From NCBI GenBank assembly GCA_041393775.1, contig JAWKJM010000003.1, positions 1,116,001 to 1,180,000 of the forward strand: a stretch of 64,000 bases of DNA, read 5' to 3'. The stretch is from JADKAV01 sp041393775 (lineage in GTDB: Bacteria; Actinomycetota; Actinomycetes; S36-B12; UBA10799). The notes beneath the pieces were generated by a model, which did no database searches, had not been told where the DNA came from, and saw only the letters and a program-made list of their open reading frames with translations. Below are positions 51,883 through 61,030 of the stretch, one piece after another; the first letter of the stretch is position 1; each line of letters begins with the position of its first letter. The position numbers were made by a program, and so were the translations under genes.

Positions 51883-53129
51883 GCGGTGTAAGCCGGCGCC
51901 GCTTCCTCGGACTTGTCGGTGCGGGCGCGGCCACGGCAGCAGTGGGGGCATCAGCCGTGGCTGTGGCCGGTACCCGCACCGAGGACGCGCCTGCCGATGC
52001 TGTTCCGTTCTTCGGCGACCATCAGGCCGGGATCCTGACCCCGGCGCAGGACCGGCTGCATTTCGCAGCCTTCGACCTGACCGCGACGCGCCGCGACGAC
52101 CTGATCCGACTGTTGCAGGACTGGACCGCCGCGGCGGCCGCCATGACCGCAGGCCGCGATGTCGGGGAGTTCGGCGCGACATCCGGGCCGTACGATGCGC
52201 CGCCGCAGGACACCGGAGAGGCGCTGGGGCTTGCGCCGTCGGCTCTGACGATCACCGTCGGCTTCGGCCGGAGCCTGTTCGACCACGCCGAACTCGGGGA
52301 CCGATTCGGTCTGGCCGCGGACCTGCCGCCGGCGCTGATCGATCTGCCGAGATTCCCGGCGGACACGCTCGACCCGGCACGCACCGGTGGTGATCTCTAC
52401 GTCCAGGCGTGTGCGAACGATCCGCAGGTCGCGGTGCATGCGATCCGAAACCTGGCCCGGCTGGGTTTCGGAAAGGCGACTGTCCGCTGGTCCCAACTCG
52501 GTTTCGGGCGCACCTCGGCGACATCGTCGGCGCAGAGCACACCACGCAACCTGTTCGGGTTCAAGGACGGGACGGCCAACGTCAAGGCCGAGGACGCCGA
52601 CGCGGCCGGTGCGGTGTGGGTCCAGTCGGACGACGGTCCGGCCTGGATGTCGGGCGGGTCCTACGGGGTGGCCCGACGCATCCGGATGACGATCGAGACC
52701 TGGGACCGCACGAGTCTGCGCGAACAGGAGGCGGTCATCGGCCGCACCAAGGCCGAAGGTGCGCCGCTGTCTGGCGGGGACGAATTCTCAGAGCCGGACT
52801 TCGCGGCCACCGGTCGTGGGGGTGAGCCCCTGATCCCGATGGATTCGCACGTTCGGCTGGCACACCCCGACCGGCACGGCGGTGTGCGCATGCTGCGGCG
52901 TGGCTACAACTACACCGACGGCAGTGACGGGCTCGGGCGGCTGGACGCCGGTCTGTTCTTTCTCGCTTACCAGCGAGACATCCGCACCGCGTTCTTGCCG
53001 GTGCAAAGGCTGCTGGCACGAAGTGACACCCTCAACGAGTACATCCGGCACACCGGGTCGGCCGCGTTCGCGGTTCCGCCGGGTGTGCGCGAGGGTGGCT
53101 ACCTGGGGCAGGGGCTACTGGAGGCGTGA
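51879..53129 (+). CDS. efeB: Dyp-type haem peroxidase, Tat-exported
   Basis: A 416-residue DyP peroxidase with a Tat signal (SRRRFLGLVGAGAATAA). The GxxDG motif lies in LFGFKDGTANV (catalytic Asp), and a Gly-Gly-Ser region SGGSYGVARRIRM follows. EfeB oxidises Fe2+ to Fe3+ outside the cell and works with EfeO. It is the last gene of the operon. Confidence 0.94.
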   Translation: MSGVSRRRFLGLVGAGAATAAVGASAVAVAGTRTEDAPADAVPFFGDHQAGILTPAQDRLHFAAFDLTATRRDDLIRLLQDWTAAAAAMTAGRDVGEFGATSGPYDAPPQDTGEALGLAPSALTITVGFGRSLFDHAELGDRFGLAADLPPALIDLPRFPADTLDPARTGGDLYVQACANDPQVAVHAIRNLARLGFGKATVRWSQLGFGRTSATSSAQSTPRNLFGFKDGTANVKAEDADAAGAVWVQSDDGPAWMSGGSYGVARRIRMTIETWDRTSLREQEAVIGRTKAEGAPLSGGDEFSEPDFAATGRGGEPLIPMDSHVRLAHPDRHGGVRMLRRGYNYTDGSDGLGRLDAGLFFLAYQRDIRTAFLPVQRLLARSDTLNEYIRHTGSAAFAVPPGVREGGYLGQGLLEA

Positions 53130-53269
53130 GTCGGGTGCACTACTGGTGGGGACCCTCGGATTGACGCGGAGGATCGGTCCGGGCGCTACTGCCTGAACGA
53201 CTCACGTGGTGTCGACTCCCGGGGACCGCGTTAGGTTCTCGCGTTCCCGTTCGGGTTCTTGGTTACACC

Positions 53270-53640
53270 GGCCACCCGTGGGGCTGGTGTACTCGGTCGC
53301 CGCAGAAGCGGGCCGCGAGGTTAGAGAATGGTCGCGAGGTTAGAGAACACACGTGTGGCTTCTCTAACCTCGTGCACGTTCTCTAGTCCGAAAATGGCTG
53401 GTGTACTCGGTCGCCGCAGGGGTTGGTCGCGAGGTTAGAGATTGGTCGCGAGGTTAGAGATTGTGCACGAGGTTAGTGAATGCACGTGTGGCTTCTCTAA
53501 CGTCGTGCACGTTCTCTAACCCGAGCGGTTTCCGCCCGGCATTTCCCCGGCTGAAGGGCGGCCGGCCACGGCCATGGACCACTAACGCGGGCGGTTTCCG
53601 CCCGGCATCTTCCCGCCTGAACCGGCGGCCTGACGCGAGC
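53270..53640. repeat. family-1 intergenic repeat, locus G (convergent gap, reverse orientation)
   Basis: Begins with TGTACTCGGTCGCCGCAG, one hairpin (about 53317-53384), a GAAAATGGCTGGTGTAC spacer and the main hairpin 53453-53520. Two CGCCTGAACC-type modules follow. It fills the gap between efeB and the convergent hydrolase gene (586 bp). No ORF is credible. Confidence 0.85.
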
Positions 53641-53715
53641 CAGAGAACTTGACGAAAACCGGTCAATCCGGAAGCAGAGCATCTGGTCGCGCTGCCGCGG
53701 CATTCCCACGGGCCC

Positions 53716-54678
53716 CTACTCCGACTCCGCGTCGATGACAGCGGGCCGGGATGCCCAGAACTTGCGCGGTCGCGGCCCCTCGGCCAGCGCGCGGGCCCAT
53801 GTCCGCCCATCGTATTTGGACGGCTTGGTGTCCAGGATGAAGTCGATCAGCGCGGAGGCGAAGTGCTCGGGATCGTCCTCGTGCGGGAAGTGGCCGGCGT
53901 GCGGGATGATCTCCAGTTGTGAACCCGGCAGAACCGCATGCGCGGCGTACGCGTGCTTGACGGGGATGACGGTGTCCTGCTCGCCCCAGACGACCAGGCA
54001 CGGCATGGCTTCGGCCAGGTACGCGCGATCCAGCATGGTGATCACCTGCCCCTTCCAGTCCACGGCGGCTCGCAGCACGTGCTGGAAGGCTCGACGGCGC
54101 TCGTTCTTGCCCAGGGAGTCGTAGACTTCAGCCAGGCCATTGAAGTCGACCGTTCCGGGGGCGCCCAACGAATGGGCGAGTCGCATGATCGTGGCGGCGG
54201 GGATGCGAATGGGCGGTTGGACGAGGGCTTTGAGTGCGATGCTGCTGCCGGGCATCGTCAGCCCCCGCAGCAGTGGGTTCACGGTGCGCCCGAGCCCGCC
54301 GGAGCTCACCAGCACGAGACGTTGGGTCCGCTGCGGGAACTGGTAGGCGAACTGCATCGCGATACCGCCGCCGAGACTATGGCCGACAACGGTGGCCGAC
54401 GTGATCCCGTGCAGGGCGAGCAGGTCACGCACCCCGTTGGCGTAGCCGCCGATGCTGTAGTCGGCGCGGGGGGCATCCGATTCCCCGTGCCCGAGCAGGT
54501 CGGGTGCGATCACCGTGAAGTGCCGGCTCAAGGGCCTGAGCACGGGCAGCCAGGTCTTGTGGTTGCATCCGATCCCGTGCAGCAGGACCAGCGCGGGTCC
54601 GCGCCCCACCTTGACGAAGGCGCGCCGATGGCCGTGGATGGTCACGTTCTGCACATCGGGAACCTGCCAGAGGGCCAC
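53716..54678 (-). CDS. alpha/beta-fold hydrolase
   Basis: A 320-residue hydrolase: oxyanion region LLHGIGCNHKTW, nucleophile elbow VVGHSLGGGIAMQ (Ser in GHSLG), acidic residue in VWGEQDTVIP and final HAGHFPHED (His). The GTG at 54678 has a perfect GGAGG six bases before it, so I choose it over the longer frame. Substrate is unknown; esterase or haloalkane-type reactions are possible. Confidence 0.88.
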   Translation of the reverse strand: MALWQVPDVQNVTIHGHRRAFVKVGRGPALVLLHGIGCNHKTWLPVLRPLSRHFTVIAPDLLGHGESDAPRADYSIGGYANGVRDLLALHGITSATVVGHSLGGGIAMQFAYQFPQRTQRLVLVSSGGLGRTVNPLLRGLTMPGSSIALKALVQPPIRIPAATIMRLAHSLGAPGTVDFNGLAEVYDSLGKNERRRAFQHVLRAAVDWKGQVITMLDRAYLAEAMPCLVVWGEQDTVIPVKHAYAAHAVLPGSQLEIIPHAGHFPHEDDPEHFASALIDFILDTKPSKYDGRTWARALAEGPRPRKFWASRPAVIDAESE

Positions 54679-54870
54679 GGCCAACCTCCTCACGAGCACT
54701 ACAACTATGCACCGGGTGGTCATCTTCGCGTAAGTGAACCGTCAAATTCCCCGGTCAGGTATCCATGATGTTGCCGACATGTGATGGAGAACACGGTTGT
54801 TCGGCCCTCACATAGGGGATGATGGTATGAGCCACGCAGTCCTGTGGCTGCAGAACGTCTTGGAGGTTCC

Positions 54871-55635
54871 ATGGCCCACTACAAACTCCCGATGCTGGAA
54901 GAGACCGGCTATGCCGTTCTCGACGCCTATGGCGAACCGATCGACCCGCAGGAATGGTTGTCGCTCGAGTACGTTGACTGGAAGTCCGGCGGCGACACCC
55001 GCTTCGCGCCCCTCGCCAGCGCCTATGGCGAGATCGAGTGCAACGGGTTCTGGCACTTCGACCCGCCGAAGCCCGACAAGGACGGTGTCTGGATCGACAG
55101 TCAGGTGGAGAAAGCCCCGACGCTGACGAAGCGCGCGCTGGAGTCCGGCGCGAACGTCGGTCGTTGCCGCGTGATCGAGCTTCAGCCGAACAGCTACGCC
55201 GACGCCCTGTACAACTCCCACGAGGACGACAACAACCGCCTGAACCCCGACGATGAAGGGTGGGTCGTGCGTTGCTTCATGAACCTCACCGACGACAAGG
55301 ACACCTACATGGTGTTGCGTGAGGACATCAACGATCCCAGCACCGAGGTCCGGATCAACCTGCCGGCCGGCGCCCAGCTCATGGTGGACTCCGAGCGTCT
55401 GTGGCACTCCGTGTGGCACAACGGTGACGAGCCGCGCTACTGCCTGATCACGTCGTTCGAGTCCGGCCCCGAGTTGGAGAAGTGGATGTGGGAGAACAAC
55501 CCCCGCTTCCACGTCAACGACATCGAACTCGACCCCGAGTTCGCCAAGGAGGCCGAGATCGAGGCTCACGAGCGCCGTGACGCCCGTACCGCCTACTACG
55601 GCTACGACCCCACAACGGTCAAGTCCGAGGCCTGA
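54871..55635 (+). CDS. uncharacterised protein with HxD...H...R pattern (2OG-dioxygenase-like)
   Basis: A 254-residue soluble protein. H117 and D119 (NSHEDD), H179 (LWHSVWH) and R189 (EPRYCL) fit the HxD...H...R arrangement of Fe(II)/2-oxoglutarate-dependent jelly-roll enzymes such as the aspartyl beta-hydroxylase group; the intervening strands (VVRCFMNLT, TEVRINLPAGAQLM) support a barrel. It is acidic and Asp/Glu-rich. Good Shine-Dalgarno (GGAGG). It stands alone with its own terminator, which suggests good expression. The reaction is not known. Confidence 0.6.
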   Translation: MAHYKLPMLEETGYAVLDAYGEPIDPQEWLSLEYVDWKSGGDTRFAPLASAYGEIECNGFWHFDPPKPDKDGVWIDSQVEKAPTLTKRALESGANVGRCRVIELQPNSYADALYNSHEDDNNRLNPDDEGWVVRCFMNLTDDKDTYMVLREDINDPSTEVRINLPAGAQLMVDSERLWHSVWHNGDEPRYCLITSFESGPELEKWMWENNPRFHVNDIELDPEFAKEAEIEAHERRDARTAYYGYDPTTVKSEA

Positions 55636-55646
55636 TCCTTCCGGCT

Positions 55647-55685
55647 GACGAAGCCCCCGCCGCCACGTGCGCCGGGGGCTTCGTC
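55647..55685 (+). terminator. terminator hairpin after the HxD...H protein gene
   Basis: A 12-bp perfect stem, GACGAAGCCCCC with GGGGGCTTCGTC, and a 15-nt loop. It starts 11 bases after the stop codon. Confidence 0.85.
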
Positions 55686-55772
55686 ATGTCCGGTTGCCTA
55701 GCGGGCGCGGTTCCTTGAGTCCGCGACTGGCGGTGTTGTCCCACAGGTTCGCCCCGATTCTGCGATGAGCGG

Positions 55773-56591
55773 TCAGCGGTTCTTCACGGTGGGTCTGAGA
55801 TCGGGGGCGAGCCGGACCATGGCACGGGCCATGGACTTCTGCCGGCGAACCGAGACCTTGCGTGGTAGCTCGACAGTGACCGCCCATCCGCGAAACTGGT
55901 CATTGAACCAGCCGGTCAGGGTACCCACGCACTTCGTCACGCATGAGACCCGACTGATCGGCAGGTGCAGGTCCGTACTCAAACGACGCACCCATTTGCG
56001 CACCTTCTTACGCGTCCCACGGTCGATCACCGCCGCGTGCTGGTGGTACGACACGACCGCATCGGGACGGATCTGGCGCGCCGCGTTCATGAAAGCCTGC
56101 GTCTCCGGCTCGCTGCCGGGGCGCGGCCCGGAGTAGAACAGCGAGCCGGGTACGCCAGGGCGCCATTTGTTCGGGAAGTTGCGGTTGAGATCCACCCGGT
56201 TCGCGTTGCGGCGGGTGCGCAGCGCCTCACCGTCGGGGTTGAGGGTGCGGATGGTCCAGATCGCGGTGTCCTTGCGCGGCTTCAGTTTCCGCAGCCGCTT
56301 GACCACATAGCGGCCGTATGGCTCGTCGCCGTGCATCTGACCGAGCACGAGCAGCACCCGCTTCGCGTCGGCATCGCCTTGCCGGCGCGCCACGATCTGC
56401 GTGCCGTTGCGCGATTCACCGATGACCAGGCGCTTGGGCAGCGACGCCTCGACCGGCGGTGACGTCTCGGTCGGAGTGGGCGTCGGCGTTACAGTCGGCT
56501 CCGGAGTGGGACCATCGTCGGCCCAGGCGACCGCCGGCAACCCGGAGAGCACGGCCCCGGCGCAGACGACGGACATGGTTCGGCGCACCAT
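55773..56591 (-). CDS. secreted M14-type zinc carboxypeptidase-like protein
   Basis: A 272-residue exported protein. The signal peptide ends near VAWADD, followed by a Thr/Pro-rich linker (residues 28-48). Zinc ligands H87 and E90 are in MHGDEP, substrate Arg in DLNRNFPNKW, third zinc His in SYHQH and catalytic Glu in VTVELP. It is similar to M14 zinc peptidases that act on peptidoglycan peptides or murein fragments (inference). Confidence 0.85.
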   Translation of the reverse strand: MVRRTMSVVCAGAVLSGLPAVAWADDGPTPEPTVTPTPTPTETSPPVEASLPKRLVIGESRNGTQIVARRQGDADAKRVLLVLGQMHGDEPYGRYVVKRLRKLKPRKDTAIWTIRTLNPDGEALRTRRNANRVDLNRNFPNKWRPGVPGSLFYSGPRPGSEPETQAFMNAARQIRPDAVVSYHQHAAVIDRGTRKKVRKWVRRLSTDLHLPISRVSCVTKCVGTLTGWFNDQFRGWAVTVELPRKVSVRRQKSMARAMVRLAPDLRPTVKNR

Positions 56592-56652
56592 TCGAGGTTA
56601 ACCCGGACCCGTTGTGCCCATCCGGGGCCCCATGGCGGTCTACTGTGGAGCG

Positions 56653-56778
56653 ATGGGACGCAAACTCAACCTCGAGATCGACCTTGACCCGCAGATCACC
56701 GAAGACGAGGCGGGCGGGCACGGGTCCTCCGAAGCGGCATTGCTGGCCGAGCGTCCGCCGCACCACGACCGGGTCTGA
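56653..56778 (+). CDS. 41-residue acidic small ORF
   Basis: A short ORF, MGRKLNLEIDLDPQITEDE onward, ending RPPHHDRV. Codon third positions are strongly GC-rich, as in neighbours, and GTGGAG lies just before the ATG. It is divergent from the carboxypeptidase gene and convergent with ferritin. No family is recognised. It may be a real microprotein. Confidence 0.45.
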   Translation: MGRKLNLEIDLDPQITEDEAGGHGSSEAALLAERPPHHDRV

Positions 56779-56794
56779 GCCGCCTGCCGCAGTG

Positions 56795-57331
56795 CTACGG
56801 CACCAACGTCGCGGCGCCGCCGGCGGCACGCGGGGCGGTCGGGTCGAGGCCTGATTCGGGGGTCTCGCGCGCCAGATAGTCCTCGAGCAGCATCAGGTTC
56901 TCCCCGCACCGGCTCGCCACCTGTAACAAGGTCGACATGCTGGACACCTCTTCGACCTGCTCCTTGAGGAACCAGTGCGTGAACTGCTCGGCGAGGTAGT
57001 CGCCGTCCGCGCGTGCTGCCGCGATGATCCGCTCGAACTGGGTAGTGACGGTCTGCTCCTGCTGGACCGAGAACTCGAGGATTCCGGTGACCGAGTCCGG
57101 GATCGGTTCCAGGGTGGGGATCGCCGGTAGCGCCACGTCGATGTCGCGATCGAGCAGGTAGGCGACGATCATCATCGCGTGATTGCGCTCCTCCAGGGCT
57201 TGGGCGTAGAAGCGCTGTGACATCTGCGGCAACGCCTGCTTGTCGAACCAGACGGCGAACGCCGTGTACTGCTGGGAGGCTGTGAACTCGTGCTGGATCT
57301 GCTCGTTCAGCAGCAGGTTGGTCTCGGACAT
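56795..57331 (-). CDS. ferritin
   Basis: A 178-residue ferritin-like four-helix bundle. Ferroxidase-centre residues are visible: E in NEQIQHEFTASQQY, EERNHAMM, then QQEQTVTTQFE and WFLKEQVEEV. The last 25 residues are Ala/Gly/Pro-rich. It stores iron as a mineral in a cage. It is located 3.7 kb from efeUOB and opposite in orientation. Confidence 0.92.
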   Translation of the reverse strand: MSETNLLLNEQIQHEFTASQQYTAFAVWFDKQALPQMSQRFYAQALEERNHAMMIVAYLLDRDIDVALPAIPTLEPIPDSVTGILEFSVQQEQTVTTQFERIIAAARADGDYLAEQFTHWFLKEQVEEVSSMSTLLQVASRCGENLMLLEDYLARETPESGLDPTAPRAAGGAATLVP

Positions 57332-57335
57332 CTGC

Positions 57336-57932
57336 TCAGCCTACGGGGTGCTCGGACAGCAAGACCATGGCGATCGAGTCCGTGGCAGCGGCCTGCGCCA
57401 CCGCGGCGGCCGCTGAGCCGGGAACCGCCAGCACCGCCCCTACCCCGTCCCGCAACGTCAACACCTGCGCCGCCGTGACCAGGGTCCGTGGACCTGCGTC
57501 CGTCTGCCCGACCAGATTCACCAGATCCCCGGGCCGGATGAGCCCAGAACTGGCGAGGGGGTCCTCGGTCAGCGCGATCGCCACCCGATCGGGCCCACCG
57601 TCGGCCAGCAGGGACTGTCCCACCACCCGCAACTCCGTGAGCGGTTCGCCGGCGCGGATGGGAGCGCTGGCACGGCGGCCCACGATCATGGCCACCGAAC
57701 TGGCGGCAGGTGCAGGTCGCGACTGTGCCGGCCACCCGACGACCTGGACGTCGGTGTCGGACACCACCCCGCCCGCAGGCACGTCAGCAGTTGCTACGAC
57801 TGTGGGCACGGTCGCCGGGGGAGCGTTGTCGTGTGCCCAGAGCAGGAATCCGCCGATGGCGATGCAGACAGCCGCCACCGGTCGTTGCAGCCTGCGCCAG
57901 CGACGCTGCAACCGCCATGAATCGATGACCAC
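57336..57932 (-). CDS. SAF-domain (CpaB/RcpC-like) protein
   Basis: A 198-residue protein with an N-terminal helix (residues 18-34) and an SAF domain (about 42-110; TADVPAGGVVSDTDVQVV), followed by a second beta domain. Such proteins appear as CpaB-like Flp pilus assembly components, but no tad genes are present here. The GTG start is at 57932. It is followed by ferritin with a 4-bp gap. Confidence 0.75.
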   Translation of the reverse strand: MVIDSWRLQRRWRRLQRPVAAVCIAIGGFLLWAHDNAPPATVPTVVATADVPAGGVVSDTDVQVVGWPAQSRPAPAASSVAMIVGRRASAPIRAGEPLTELRVVGQSLLADGGPDRVAIALTEDPLASSGLIRPGDLVNLVGQTDAGPRTLVTAAQVLTLRDGVGAVLAVPGSAAAAVAQAAATDSIAMVLLSEHPVG

Positions 57933-58058
57933 AAGGTGACGTTAGACCGTCTTGGGTCGCATCGGGTCGCTCTGTCCACAGCCGCCGGACTTTGGTACCA
58001 GGAGGTCACCCAGTGACCGAATCTGACCAAAGTCCAGGGAGCAAGCCGGCGGCCCCGC

Positions 58059-58352
58059 TCAGGTACTGCTCGAGGCGCCCTTGCCGCCGTCGGTCTTCGC
58101 CGGTGTCGCGGGTTTGGGGTCCTTCGCGGTACTCTTCGCCGGCTCTGCGGACTTCTTGGCGGTCTTGGCACGGTCGGCCCGGGAATCGGTGCGGTAGAAG
58201 CCCGAGCCCTTGAAGGTCACTCCGACGTTGCCGATCACCCGCCGGGTCTGGCCACCGCAGTCTGGGCAGACCTCCAACGGATCGTCGTGGAATCCCTGGA
58301 CGTGTTCGAAGCGGTGACCGCATTCGGAACACTTGTACAGGTAGGTAGGCAT
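58059..58352 (-). CDS. FmdB-family zinc-ribbon protein
   Basis: A 97-residue protein with an N-terminal zinc ribbon (PTYLYKCSECGHRFEH and CPDCGG, four Cys) and a Lys/Ala/Pro-rich, disordered C-terminus. FmdB-type proteins are small putative regulators; function is not fixed. The start ATG is at 58352. It is divergent from the ABC exporter gene. Confidence 0.87.
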   Translation of the reverse strand: MPTYLYKCSECGHRFEHVQGFHDDPLEVCPDCGGQTRRVIGNVGVTFKGSGFYRTDSRADRAKTAKKSAEPAKSTAKDPKPATPAKTDGGKGASSST

Positions 58353-58434
58353 GTCGGACCCTCTCTGGGCCGGTTCGTCGGCTCTATCAGATATTTTCGG
58401 TGAAGCGCTCCAACGTCGAACAAGGGGTCCCCTC

Positions 58435-59352
58435 GTGATCATCACCGCTTCCAACCTGCACAAGACCTATGGAAGCACGGTGGCCGTCGACGACCTCAGT
58501 TTCCAGGTGCGGCCGGGGCAGGTCACCGGCTTCCTCGGACCCAACGGCTCGGGCAAGTCGACCACCATGCGGCTCATGCTCGGTCTCGATCACGGCCGTG
58601 GCGTGACCTTGTGGGACGGCAAGCCGCTACCTCTGCATCCGCACGCCCCGAAAGTGGTGGGAGCGCACCTCGACGCCAAGTTCTTCCACCCCAGTCGCAG
58701 CGCCCGCGCCCATCTGCGGATGCTCGCCGCTGCCGGACGGGTGAGCAAGAAGCGAGTGAACGAGGTCATCTCCCTCATGGGTCTGGACTCGGTCGCCAAG
58801 AAGAAGCCGAAAGGGTTCTCGATGGGAATGGGGCAGCGGCTCGGGCTCGCGTCGGCGATCCTCGCCGAGCCGCAGGTGCTGCTGCTGGACGAGCCCGCCA
58901 ACGGTCTGGACCCACAGTCCATCCACTGGCTGCGCGACTACTTGAAGTTCTACGCGTCGCAGGGCAGGACCGTCTTCGTGTCCAGTCACCTGCTGAGCGA
59001 GATGGAGGTCATGGCCGACCACGTCGTGGTCATCGCGAGGGGCCGACTGCTTGCCGACGAGTCGGTGTCGGACTTCGTCGAGAGGTCGACGAGCAATGAC
59101 GTTCTGATCCGCTCACCGCGCATCGACGACCTGGCCGCAGTGCTGCGGGCTGAATTCGGTCCTGAGGCGGTACGGATCGAGCCCCCCGATGGGGCGTCGA
59201 TCAGTGGTGTGACCACCGACCATGTCGGTGACATCGCTTTCCGCGCCGGGGTGCCGATCGCCGAGTTGACGAGGCGGACCGCCAGTTTGGAGCAGGCTTT
59301 CCTGGAAATGACCCAGTCCGGTCAGGAGTACCAGATCGGGGGGGCTTCCTGA
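58435..59352 (+). CDS. ABC exporter ATP-binding protein
   Basis: A 305-residue ABC ATPase. Walker A is GPNGSGKST, the signature is FSMGMGQRLGLA and Walker B is VLLLDEPANGLDP. The C-terminal extension (about 215-305) resembles the ABC-2 drug or lantibiotic exporter class. The start is the GTG at 58435 after AAGGGG. It is coupled to the permease gene by a one-base overlap. Confidence 0.9.
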   Translation: MIITASNLHKTYGSTVAVDDLSFQVRPGQVTGFLGPNGSGKSTTMRLMLGLDHGRGVTLWDGKPLPLHPHAPKVVGAHLDAKFFHPSRSARAHLRMLAAAGRVSKKRVNEVISLMGLDSVAKKKPKGFSMGMGQRLGLASAILAEPQVLLLDEPANGLDPQSIHWLRDYLKFYASQGRTVFVSSHLLSEMEVMADHVVVIARGRLLADESVSDFVERSTSNDVLIRSPRIDDLAAVLRAEFGPEAVRIEPPDGASISGVTTDHVGDIAFRAGVPIAELTRRTASLEQAFLEMTQSGQEYQIGGAS

Positions 59353-60074
59353 TGGAACTGGTTACCTACGAGTGGCGACGCGCCAAGAGCATTCGGACGA
59401 CCTGGATCACGTCGTTCTTCGTGGTCGCCTCGGTGGCGGCCTTCGCCTGGTTGGGCACGGTCGCGACCACCGACATCGACGGCAACCCGATCCAGATCAG
59501 CTTGACCGACCTGATCCAGGGGGCAGTGATCGGCAATCCGATCGCGCTCGTCCTGTTGGCCAGCCTCGGTGCCATGGCATTCGGCCACGAGTATCGCTAT
59601 GGAACGATCCGGCTGACGCTGACGGCCTTCCCGAAGCGCACTGGCGTGTTCTTCACCAAACTGTTCATGACGCTGTTGATCGCGATGCTCGTCATGGTCC
59701 TCTCGGTGGTGGCGGCATACGCGGTACTGGTGCTTCTGGGCGACACCGCTGGGGGCGGGCTCTCCTGGGCGGGCTTGGCATGGCAGGTGGCGGTCTATGC
59801 GTCCACTCTGGCGGTACTGGCGTTCTGTCTGACCGTGATCACCCGCAACCATCCCTTGGGCATCATCGGTCCGGTTCTGCTGTCGATCCTGGAGAGCGCT
59901 CTGATCGCGATCCTGGGCGGGCGTTTCGCCTGGTTGCCCGATGTCTTGCCGTTCGCCTCGCTGCAGGCCTGGTTCGACGGGGAGGAGGTCGCTCGCGCCG
60001 CCGGTGTGTGGGCGGCCTGGATGCTCGGCTTTCTGATCATCGGGTTCGTACTGCTGAAACGCCGGGATGCCTGA
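59352..60074 (+). CDS. ABC-2-type exporter permease
   Basis: A 240-residue membrane protein with six helices, the usual partner of the preceding ATPase. Conserved EYRYGTIRLTL segment (the E+loop motif of ABC-2 permeases) at about residue 77. The substrate is unknown. Confidence 0.87.
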   Translation: MELVTYEWRRAKSIRTTWITSFFVVASVAAFAWLGTVATTDIDGNPIQISLTDLIQGAVIGNPIALVLLASLGAMAFGHEYRYGTIRLTLTAFPKRTGVFFTKLFMTLLIAMLVMVLSVVAAYAVLVLLGDTAGGGLSWAGLAWQVAVYASTLAVLAFCLTVITRNHPLGIIGPVLLSILESALIAILGGRFAWLPDVLPFASLQAWFDGEEVARAAGVWAAWMLGFLIIGFVLLKRRDA

Positions 60075-60118
60075 TCCAGTGAGGCTTGGGGTCCCACACG
60101 CGCACTAAAGTCACGCGC

Positions 60119-61030
60119 ATGCCGAGAAATCGCGTGACCAAGGCAGTGATCCCGGCTGCCGGGCTGGGGACCCGCTTCCTGCCAGCGACCAAAGCGACGC
60201 CGAAAGAGATGCTGCCGGTCGTCGACAAGCCCGCCATCCAGTACGTGGTGGAGGAAGCAGTCACGGCGGGCCTGGGAGACGTCCTGATCATCACCGGGCG
60301 CAACAAGAGTTCCCTGGAGGATCACTTCGATCGCAATCCGGTCCTCGAGCGCACGTTGTCGACGAAGAACGACACCGATCGGTTGGCCGCGGTGATCGAG
60401 GCGGCGGAACTGGCCAAGGTCCACTACGTCCGGCAGGGGGAGCCGAAGGGGCTCGGCCACGCCGTGCTGTGTGCCGACATGCATGTGGGCGACGAGCCGT
60501 TCGCGGTACTGCTCGGCGACGACCTGATCGACACCGCAAACCCGGTTCTGGCGCAGATGCTCACCGTGCGTGAGCAATTGGGCGGGAGCGTCCTGTGTCT
60601 GATGGAGGTGCCGTCGTCCCAGATCCATCTGTACGGTTGTGCGGCGGTGCAGCAGGTGCCGGGCACCGATGCCGTGCGCGTCACAGATCTGGTGGAGAAG
60701 CCCGACCCCGCGGCGGCCCCGTCGAACCTCGCCGTGATCGGGCGCTACGTGCTGGACCCAGCCGTGTTCGAGGTCCTGCGCGACACCCCGCCCGGGCGTG
60801 GCGGCGAGATCCAGCTCACGGATGCGCTCAAGACACTTGCGCTCATGCCGCCCGATCAGGGCGGCGGTGTGCATGGTGTGGTGTTCCGGGGCCGCCGTTA
60901 CGACACTGGCGACAAACAGTCCTACCTGCAGGCAACCGTGCGTCTGGCCAGCGCCCGCAGCGATCTCGGGCCTGCATTCCGTTCGTGGCTGCAGGAGTTC
61001 GTGGCATCCGCGGAGTTTGCGGACGACTGA
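60119..61030 (+). CDS. galU: UTP-glucose-1-phosphate uridylyltransferase
   Basis: A 303-residue GalU: VIPAAGLGTRFLPATKATPK (nucleotide site), VVDKPAIQYVVEEAV, LLGDDLID and EKPDP. It makes UDP-glucose, used by GpgS in this window and for wall polymers. The ATG at 60119 gives the family N-terminus. The stop overlaps the next gene (TGATG). Confidence 0.94.
   Translation: MPRNRVTKAVIPAAGLGTRFLPATKATPKEMLPVVDKPAIQYVVEEAVTAGLGDVLIITGRNKSSLEDHFDRNPVLERTLSTKNDTDRLAAVIEAAELAKVHYVRQGEPKGLGHAVLCADMHVGDEPFAVLLGDDLIDTANPVLAQMLTVREQLGGSVLCLMEVPSSQIHLYGCAAVQQVPGTDAVRVTDLVEKPDPAAAPSNLAVIGRYVLDPAVFEVLRDTPPGRGGEIQLTDALKTLALMPPDQGGGVHGVVFRGRRYDTGDKQSYLQATVRLASARSDLGPAFRSWLQEFVASAEFADD

Noticed and set aside
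57336..57932. Flp pilus (tad) locus suggested by the SAF-domain gene
   Set aside because: No tadA, tadB or flp genes around it. The SAF domain alone does not support a pilus.
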